A DNA stretch of 10,091 bases. Source: Eubacteriaceae bacterium. GTDB lineage: Bacteria > Bacillota > Clostridia > Eubacteriales > UBA1433. Below the pieces are notes generated by a model, which saw only the letters and a list, made by a program, of their open reading frames with translations, was not told the DNA's origin and did no database searches. This document shows positions 5,588-10,091 of the stretch, in pieces (within the stretch, counting starts at the first letter, position 1; the number at the start of each line of letters is the position of its first letter). Location: positions 1-10,091 of the forward strand of contig JAAZOI010000127.1 in the NCBI GenBank assembly GCA_012797825.1, in the 5' to 3' direction. A program made the translations under genes and the position numbers.

Positions 5588-6301
5588 ATGAATCCTGAAA
5601 TTAATACACCCGACGAACTTGGCAATACAGAACATCATTTTCATCCTCACCCGTATCCTCCATTTCCTCCGTGTCCGCGAGGCCCTGTCGGACCGCAAGG
5701 ACCGCAAGGTCCCAAAGGACCTGCCGGAAGCATGGATAACACAGCTGAATGTTTTGCCTATGCGCAGCTTGCTCATGTGCTGGCGCAGCTAATAAGTTAC
5801 TATCCGACATCCACATTATTTGTTTTTCTAAAAGGAATCAGCCCGTGGTGGATATCGGGAGTTCCGTATCAGCTTTATGTATCATCTGAAGGAACTTACG
5901 GCGGACTTTTTATACTAAACAGCAGCGGATATGTAGCCATTCCGATAAGCGCTATTACCGCACTGCAATTTGATACCGGTGCTGTATACAATCCTGCTAT
6001 TACCTATCTTTCAAAACCGGATTTTCCTCAAGGATGCGATACTAATATAATTACTGCAATATATGATTATGTAGCAACATTAACAGGCGAAGTTTTATTC
6101 GACACCGGCTCAAATGTACACAGCACCGGCCCTATTTATTTAAATAAATACGGAATTATTGTGCAGGCAGACGCGTTAGGCAACGATCCTGCTTGGATAC
6201 CCGTGCTGCCTATCACCGCTATTGCGCCGCAAGATACCGCAGCTAAAAATCCTACCTCTGTTGAAACAGGCAAACCGCCCACAAGAATTCAAGCTTATTA
6301 A
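5588..6301 (+). CDS. Collagen-like protein with duplicated C-terminal domain, probable spore surface
   Basis: The start is ATG 5588, 4 bases after a perfect GGAGGTGA; the frame runs further upstream but without a ribosome site. The 237-residue protein has an acidic N-terminus, a His/Pro-rich linker (17-30) and five uninterrupted collagen triplets, GPVGPQGPQGPKGPA (32-46). A cysteine- and aromatic-containing globular region follows. That region looks duplicated: C55-to-SAITAL, containing TYGGLFILNSSGYVAIPISAI (103-123), resembles C150-to-PITAI, containing STGPIYLNKYGIIV and PVLPITAI. Short Gly-X-Y stalks with such heads are known from BclA-like exosporium and clostridial spore collagen-like proteins. 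No signal peptide, sortase motif or membrane segment is seen, which fits assembly onto a spore better than a wall anchor. Function beyond a structural surface protein is not readable. Confidence 0.85.
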   Translation: MNPEINTPDELGNTEHHFHPHPYPPFPPCPRGPVGPQGPQGPKGPAGSMDNTAECFAYAQLAHVLAQLISYYPTSTLFVFLKGISPWWISGVPYQLYVSSEGTYGGLFILNSSGYVAIPISAITALQFDTGAVYNPAITYLSKPDFPQGCDTNIITAIYDYVATLTGEVLFDTGSNVHSTGPIYLNKYGIIVQADALGNDPAWIPVLPITAIAPQDTAAKNPTSVETGKPPTRIQAY

Positions 6302-6322
6302 CTGTATAGTGTTTTCTTTATT

Positions 6323-6346
6323 AAAGCGTCATATTGACGCTTTTTT
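6323..6346 (+). terminator. Strong rho-independent terminator after the collagen-like gene
   Basis: AAAGCGTCA (6323-6331) and TGACGCTTT (6335-6343) form a perfect 9-bp stem with a 3-base loop, within a run of six T residues (6341-6346). It is 21 bases beyond the stop codon. Confidence 0.9.
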
Positions 6347-6479
6347 AGCTTTATATCTGATCAATAATAACCTTTCTAAACCTAATTCATATAATATTAA
6401 TGTGAAAATTTTTTTGCTTATTATTTTTTCAGATACTAATGATAATGCCAAGAATTGTTATAAATCATCACAACACTAA

Positions 6480-6626
6480 AAAAGAGGGCTATACACTACT
6501 ACTGTTGGCTGTTTGCCCGAAACTTTAATTGCTACCGCTTATACAAATCTTGAAGGGAGATATATGTTCGGAGGAGTAGCCGCAGGAGAATATATCATTA
6601 AAGCCAAAGCTTCCGAATTAATATAA
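6480..6626 (+). pseudogene. N-terminal remnant of a beta-sandwich (carboxypeptidase-regulatory/Cna-B-like) domain
   Basis: This frame, between stops at 6477-6479 and 6624-6626, encodes TLIATAYTNLEGRYMFGGVA followed by AGEYIIKAKAS. That is the characteristic (T/D)-N-x-x-G-x-(Y/F)-x-F-x-x-V-x-x-G-x-Y signature of carboxypeptidase regulatory-like or Cna-B-type repeats. The strands that should precede it are missing or out of frame. The expected continuation of the same domain is found in the next frame from 6622 onward, so a single frameshift in the A/T run at 6616-6633 separates the halves. An AGGGAG (6553-6558) before ATG 6563 could drive a short product, but that would start in mid-domain. 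Confidence 0.55.
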
Positions 6627-6633
6627 TAAAATA

Positions 6634-7035
6634 ATGTCAAATTTAACCGGAGAAAGCAAACGCTTCAATTTGCTTCCGGGTCGGGAAGCAAATGTAGACG
6701 CAGTATTAAAACGCAAATGCAATAAAACATCTTCTTTAACAGGCTGTGTCATTGACTGCCGCCATGACAAAGTTAATCATATCAAAGTTTTACTTTTCGG
6801 CTGTGAAAACCTATATGAGACATTTACAAATAAAGAGGGCTTTTTCTGGTTTGAACATGTATGCGAAGGAAAATATTCTGTAATTCTGCCGTTATACTGC
6901 ATTCAAAAAGATGTCAGTATTTACGGCAAAAAAAACACTTGCAGAATTAAGATCCATTCAAAACATCGACCATTATTTTTTAAAAAATTAATATATAAAG
7001 CGTTACGCTTTATATTAAAAAAACGCAGAGGATAA
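6634..7035 (+). CDS. C-terminal piece of a frameshifted beta-sandwich repeat protein
   Basis: The 133-codon frame starts at an ATG without a real ribosome site. Residues about 11-27 (FNLLPGREANVDAVLKR) look like the end of one carboxypeptidase-regulatory-like domain (F-x-L-x-P-G-x-x-x-x-V-x-x-x-L). Residues about 36-90 form a second one: LTGCVIDC, IKVLLFG, TNKEGFFWFEHVCEGKYSVI. TNKEG-x-F-x-F-x-x-V-x-x-G-x-Y matches TNLEGRYMFGGVAAGEY just upstream, so the two are tandem repeats. Six cysteines are unusual for such domains. The strongly basic tail (from about residue 117) is encoded inside two hairpins that act as terminators for the opposite strand, so it is probably not native protein sequence. 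I read this as a decayed or assembly-broken gene. An independently translated small protein is less likely. Confidence 0.5.
   Translation: MSNLTGESKRFNLLPGREANVDAVLKRKCNKTSSLTGCVIDCRHDKVNHIKVLLFGCENLYETFTNKEGFFWFEHVCEGKYSVILPLYCIQKDVSIYGKKNTCRIKIHSKHRPLFFKKLIYKALRFILKKRRG
6981..7015 (-). terminator. Second (distal) hairpin terminator for the minus-strand operon
   Basis: ATATAAAGCG (6993-7002) and CGCTTTATAT (7006-7015) form a perfect 10-bp stem with loop TTA. On the minus strand a T-rich tract follows (from the A-rich run at 6982-6987). It lies just beyond the stronger hairpin and may be a back-up terminator. Confidence 0.5.
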
Positions 7036-7047
7036 TATCCTCTGCGT
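7017..7047 (-). terminator. Strong terminator of the kinase-regulator-DUF1003 operon
   Basis: ACGCAGAGGATA (7023-7034) and TATCCTCTGCGT (7036-7047) are perfect 12-bp arms around one base, giving a stem of 10-11 bp with a small loop. On the minus strand it is followed by seven T residues (7023-7017). It is 37 bases past the DUF1003 stop codon. The stop codon of the plus-strand frame (7033-7035) lies inside it. Confidence 0.85.
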
Positions 7048-7083
7048 ATAAACAATTAATATGTCTTTAGCCATTTATTTGAG

Positions 7084-7605
7084 TTAGTCAGCGCTGCTGT
7101 TCTTTTTTTGTATACGTTCCATCTCATCAATTTTCTTGCTTAAATGCTGCTGCTGTTTAGTCAGTGCGACAATTTTGGCATGTATATCTTCTAAAATAAT
7201 TTCAGCTTTTAAATTTATTTTATAATCATTTTCCGCGCGCTGCCTGTCTTTAGCTTCTTGTCTGTTTTGGCTCATCATAATAATCGGCGCCTGAATAGCG
7301 GCAAGCATAGAAAGCACCAAATTAAGAAGAATAAACGGGTACGCATCAAACGGTCTTGATAATATTACAACATTTAAAATTATCCAGAATGTTAAAACCG
7401 CGCAAAAACTTATAATAAACCCCCAGCTTCCCGCAACGTCAGCCATTTTATCGGCTACTCTTTGACCGAAAGTAAATTTCGTTTCATTTTTATAAGCTGT
7501 AGGCTTTTGTAAAAGCATCTGAATTATTTCACCTTTTTCCAAAATCTCGCCCGATTCCAAATCCAGAAGTTCTTTAACCATTTTGCTTAATCTTTTATTT
7601 TCCAT
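7084..7605 (-). CDS. DUF1003 membrane protein
   Basis: The 173-residue protein matches the DUF1003 (COG4420) pattern. The core signature FGQRVADKMADVAGSWGFI (46-64) leads into membrane segment 1 (about 62-82). FDAYPFILLNLVLSMLAAIQ (86-105) begins segment 2 (about 89-110), followed by APIIMMSQNRQEAKDRQRAEND. A cytoplasmic C-terminal helix (about 128-167) is Gln/Lys/Glu-rich and probably a coiled coil. The molecular function of the family is unknown. It is the last gene of an operon with the kinase and response regulator, 16 bp after the regulator stop. GGCGGTGA about 4 bases upstream of the ATG serves as ribosome site. The context suggests an accessory to membrane-stress sensing, which is inference. 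Confidence 0.9.
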   Translation of the reverse strand: MENKRLSKMVKELLDLESGEILEKGEIIQMLLQKPTAYKNETKFTFGQRVADKMADVAGSWGFIISFCAVLTFWIILNVVILSRPFDAYPFILLNLVLSMLAAIQAPIIMMSQNRQEAKDRQRAENDYKINLKAEIILEDIHAKIVALTKQQQHLSKKIDEMERIQKKNSSAD

Positions 7606-7621
7606 ATCTTCACCGCCTTAA

Positions 7622-8242
7622 TCATTTATTTTTAAAATAAAACACTGCCAATTGCGTTCTGTCTCGCAAATCTAATTTTTCTAAAATTCCGCTGATATAG
7701 TTTCTTACTGTTCCTTCGCTTAAAAAGAGCTTTTCCGAAATTTCTTTATTATTAAGCCCTTCCGCAACGAGCGAAATGATATCTGATTCTTTATCATTAA
7801 TACCAAGTTTTGATAAGTTCTTTTTTTCTTCGCTGTTAATAAGCGCAGGTATTTTAGATACTATATCCTGCCCAAACACATATTGTCCTATATAAACTGC
7901 TCGCAGCGATGGAATTATGCATTCAAAATCCTGTTTTAAAATATAACCGTGCGCGCCTATTTTAAAAGCTTTAATTATATATTCATCATCCGCAAATGTT
8001 GTAAGATACAATATCTTTGCGTCTTTATAAACCTTTAAAATATTTTCTCCCGCTTCAAGCCCTGACATTTTATCCATCCTAATGTCCATCAGTAAAATGT
8101 CAGGCTTAAATTTTTTATATAATTCAATAGCTTGCTGCCCGCTGTTTGCCGTTCCGACTACTTCTATGTCTTTGTTTGACTCTAAAATCAGCTTAACCGA
8201 AGCGCATATAAGCTTATCATCATCAACTACTAAAACTCTCAT
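7622..8242 (-). CDS. NarL/LuxR-type response regulator
   Basis: The 206 residues comprise a receiver domain (about 1-118) and a LuxR/NarL helix-turn-helix (about 145-200). The acidic pocket D7-D8-D9, phospho-acceptor D53 (LLMDIRM), T81/T82 and K103 (YILK) are all present, so it should be phosphorylatable. The recognition helix lies in LSEGTVRNYISGILEKLDL. It resembles the DesR/LiaR/YvfU type of regulators that pair with HisKA_3 kinases, as it does here: the kinase gene ends 19 bp upstream and is its obvious partner. The start ATG follows an AAAGG-type ribosome site about 9 bases away. A likely target is the palindromic promoter of the divergent ABC transporter gene; the family usually binds dyads of this size. 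Confidence 0.95.
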   Translation of the reverse strand: MRVLVVDDDKLICASVKLILESNKDIEVVGTANSGQQAIELYKKFKPDILLMDIRMDKMSGLEAGENILKVYKDAKILYLTTFADDEYIIKAFKIGAHGYILKQDFECIIPSLRAVYIGQYVFGQDIVSKIPALINSEEKKNLSKLGINDKESDIISLVAEGLNNKEISEKLFLSEGTVRNYISGILEKLDLRDRTQLAVFYFKNK

Positions 8243-8261
8243 ATTATTCTACCTTTCCGCG

Positions 8262-9320
8262 TTATGCTTTTGGAATAGAAATAAAAATTTTAAATCCGCC
8301 GGATTTATTAATATTAAAGTTGCCCTTAAATGCACATACCCTGTCCTCAATATTTTTAAGCCCAATCCCTTCATTATCCATTCTGTTTACTTTTGTTCCG
8401 TTGTCCTGAATTATAAGTTGATAGAGCGCGGGATGTTCACGCAGTGTTACGCTAACATGCGTGGCATTGGAATGTTTTATAATATTTGACAATGCTTCTT
8501 TTATTACAGCTATAAAGCAGTATTTTAATTTTTTATCCGGGTTTGATTGAATATCGTACTGAAGCTCAATATTGCAAAATGTAAAATTATTTACTAATGC
8601 AGTTATCTCATTTTTTAAATCTATTGATTGTTCATGAAGGTCATGAACACTTTTCCTTATGCTGTCCATCGCTTTTGACAAAGTTAAATTAATAGATCTT
8701 AAATTTTCTTTTATTTTTTCATCGTTTATTGTAGCAAGCATAGCTCCGATTTGCAAGATAGAGCTCGACAGCATATGCCCTACATTATCATGTATATCCC
8801 TCGCTATTCTGTTTCTCTCATTTAATGTAGCAATATTTATCTCATAGTCCTGCTTATCCATAAGCTCCTTGTTTTTTATTTCAAGCATTATTGACAATTC
8901 TTTGCTGTCGTCGCGTAATAATATAGTTTTTGTCTTCAGATTTTTTATATAAACAGTTCGGTATTTTAATATGAATGCCACGGCAGTGGTGCAAATAATA
9001 AATCCGTTAATTAAAAAAGCATTTTGCAGGAAATTTACAGCAACAGGAAAAAGCAAAAGAGTCCATAACCATTTTATTTTAAATAATACAAAATCATAAC
9101 AAATCAACGGCACGAAAAAAATATAAAAAGGATATATAAATGAAATCAAAATAAAAATCGCCAATGAAATGATTTTAAACAACTGATCTTCAAAATAACT
9201 CATAAGACCGCTTATTATTATAACAATCAATATCGGCACAATAAACAGCCCTGCACAATAGTGTAAATAAAATACCATACACAAAGAAAAAATAACAAGC
9301 TTGTCAATTATATTGTTCAA
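8262..9320 (-). CDS. HisKA_3 (NarL-partner) sensor histidine kinase
   Basis: The 352-residue kinase has an N-terminal membrane region of several hydrophobic segments (about 8-37, 47-80, 85-120) with almost no extracytoplasmic domain, so it probably senses membrane state or a partner transporter, like DesK/LiaS-type kinases. A short helix (about 135-165) leads to the dimerisation motif LNERNRIARDIHDNVGHML, with phospho-acceptor H177. The ATPase domain has the N box (KEALSNIIKHS, N279), G1 (DNG, 306-308) and G2 (NEGIGLKNI, 317-324). The start is TTG at 9320: AGGG lies 8 bases upstream, and the ATG inside that leader is out of frame and closes after three codons. A later start at M15 would cut the first membrane segment. 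It is the first gene of the operon with the response regulator and DUF1003. Confidence 0.93.
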   Translation of the reverse strand: MNNIIDKLVIFSLCMVFYLHYCAGLFIVPILIVIIISGLMSYFEDQLFKIISLAIFILISFIYPFYIFFVPLICYDFVLFKIKWLWTLLLFPVAVNFLQNAFLINGFIICTTAVAFILKYRTVYIKNLKTKTILLRDDSKELSIMLEIKNKELMDKQDYEINIATLNERNRIARDIHDNVGHMLSSSILQIGAMLATINDEKIKENLRSINLTLSKAMDSIRKSVHDLHEQSIDLKNEITALVNNFTFCNIELQYDIQSNPDKKLKYCFIAVIKEALSNIIKHSNATHVSVTLREHPALYQLIIQDNGTKVNRMDNEGIGLKNIEDRVCAFKGNFNINKSGGFKIFISIPKA

Positions 9321-9354
9321 ATTTTCATCCCTGTTCCTTTGAATTATTATTTAA

Positions 9355-9382
9355 ATTTTATCATATTTACATCATCACTCAA
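9355..9382 (-). promoter_or_regulatory. Candidate promoter of the kinase operon
   Basis: On the minus strand TTGAGT (9382-9377), a 16-bp spacer and TAAAAT (9360-9355) lie about 35 bases before the TTG start. It is a fair sigma-A match and the best one in the 162-bp divergent region on this strand. Confidence 0.45.
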
Positions 9383-9422
9383 GCAATATATTACATTTGT
9401 CATGCAAAGTGTGGATAATATT

Positions 9423-9454
9423 CACTTACAAATACATACTTAAGTGCGTAAAAT
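9423..9454 (+). promoter_or_regulatory. ABC transporter promoter with CACTTA-N12-TAAGTG operator
   Basis: TTACAA (9426-9431), a 17-bp spacer and TAAAAT (9449-9454) form a good promoter 29 bases before the ATG. The inverted repeat CACTTA (9423-9428) / TAAGTG (9441-9446) overlaps the -35 and the spacer. Its position suits a regulator controlling this gene, with the adjacent NarL-type response regulator as first candidate. Confidence 0.55.
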
Positions 9455-9482
9455 TAAATTATAAATATTTAAGGAGGCACTT

Positions 9483-10091
9483 ATGATAATAAAAGTAGAA
9501 AACCTTGTAAAAAGATACGGGGATTTAATAGCTCTCGACCATTTTAACATAGAAGTGCAGGAGGGTGAAATTTTGGGGTTGTTAGGCCCGAACGGTTCAG
9601 GGAAGACAACGGCAATTAACTGTATTTTATCTTTGCTTAAGTACGATAAAGGCAATATCGATATATTCGGCCGTCCGATGTCGCCCAATGCATATGATAT
9701 AAAGCGCAATATAGGAATAATAATGCAAAATGTTGCTGTATTTGAGGAACTTACCGTTTATGAAAATATTGATTATTTCTGCGGTCTTTATGTAACGGAT
9801 AAACATAAGCGCAGGGATCTTGTCGATGAAGCGATTGATTTTGTCGGATTGAACGATTTTAGAAAATTCTATCCTAAAAAACTTTCCGGCGGACTTTTAA
9901 GAAGGCTCAATATTGCCTGCGGTATAGCACATAAGCCAAAACTTATTATTTTGGATGAACCCACCGTAGCAGTTGATCCCCAAAGCCGAAACAATATACT
10001 GGAAGGCATCTTAAAATTAAACAAAGACGGCTCCACTATAGTATATACATCTCATTACATGGAAGAAGTAGAGCAAATCTGTAGCCGCATA
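9483..10091 (+). CDS. ABC transporter ATP-binding protein (cut by the right edge)
   Basis: The gene starts at ATG 9483, 5 bases after AAGGAGG, and stays open for 203 codons to the window end. All ATPase motifs are present: Walker A GPNGSGKTT (35-43), Q-loop Q82, signature LSGGL (134-138), Walker B LIILDEP (154-160), the D-loop at D165 and switch H191. The signature has Leu where the consensus LSGGQ has Gln. The closest type is the CcmA/NatA-like ATPase of ABC-2 exporters (DEPTVAVDPQSR, IACGIA after the signature), which pairs with a membrane permease usually encoded next, here outside the window. Divergence from a kinase-regulator operon resembles clostridial and bacillar export systems controlled by their neighbouring two-component system. 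The substrate is unknown; drug, peptide or ion export are the usual options. Confidence 0.95.
   Translation, partial: MIIKVENLVKRYGDLIALDHFNIEVQEGEILGLLGPNGSGKTTAINCILSLLKYDKGNIDIFGRPMSPNAYDIKRNIGIIMQNVAVFEELTVYENIDYFCGLYVTDKHKRRDLVDEAIDFVGLNDFRKFYPKKLSGGLLRRLNIACGIAHKPKLIILDEPTVAVDPQSRNNILEGILKLNKDGSTIVYTSHYMEEVEQICSRI

Noticed and set aside
6222..6479. Plus-strand open frame overlapping the end of the collagen-like gene
   Set aside because: It is out of frame with that gene, runs through the terminator and has no ribosome site.
8082..8489. Plus-strand open frame opposite the response regulator and kinase
   Set aside because: It spans the junction of two well-supported minus-strand genes and has no recognisable product.
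9440..9709. Minus-strand open frame opposite the ABC ATPase start
   Set aside because: It is antisense to the Walker A region and covers the plus-strand promoter; no independent support.

Overview
The window is AT-rich (very A/T-rich intergenic DNA, strong GGAGG-type ribosome sites). It carries an alanine dehydrogenase with its Lrp-type regulator, a NarL/DesR-type two-component system and a collagen-like protein of the kind seen on spores. Together these point to a low-G+C, probably spore-forming Bacillota (Clostridia-like) chromosome. That placement is an inference from gene content; there is no rRNA or tRNA gene to anchor it.

Left edge (1-445): the C-terminal part of an unrecognised protein runs in from outside the window. 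It stops 7 bases before four copies of a TTGCACCCA(T/C) motif spaced exactly 20 bp apart. Read inward from the right, the array starts 5'-TG, so it looks like the right end of an IS21-like transposable element. A rho-independent terminator follows. From 446 to 665 is a leader with a tandem 11-bp direct repeat (OmpR/PhoB-type operator geometry) and several candidate promoters for a small monofunctional peptidoglycan glycosyltransferase (666-1280).

Middle-left (1347-3797, minus strand): a metallo-beta-lactamase-fold hydrolase with its own promoter, then an lrp-like regulator and alanine dehydrogenase forming a two-gene operon. The operon promoter is overlapped by a perfect 9-bp inverted repeat, suggesting autoregulation. 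It ends in a terminator upstream of the hydrolase promoter.

Middle (4067-7035, plus strand): a hydrophilic coiled-coil protein, an unrecognised 262-residue protein with a possible sporulation-type promoter, and a collagen-like protein with five Gly-X-Y triplets and a duplicated C-terminal domain. These may form a spore-surface cluster. After a strong terminator lies a broken gene for a carboxypeptidase-regulatory-like/Cna-B-like beta-sandwich protein: one domain is split by a frameshift near 6621-6624. Its 3' end runs through two hairpins that serve as terminators for the opposing operon.

Right (7084-10091): a minus-strand operon of sensor kinase, NarL-type response regulator and DUF1003 membrane protein. 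Divergent from it is an ABC transporter ATPase cut by the window edge. The ATPase promoter contains a CACTTA-N12-TAAGTG palindrome that could be the response regulator's target, making this a plausible signal-responsive export or resistance module.
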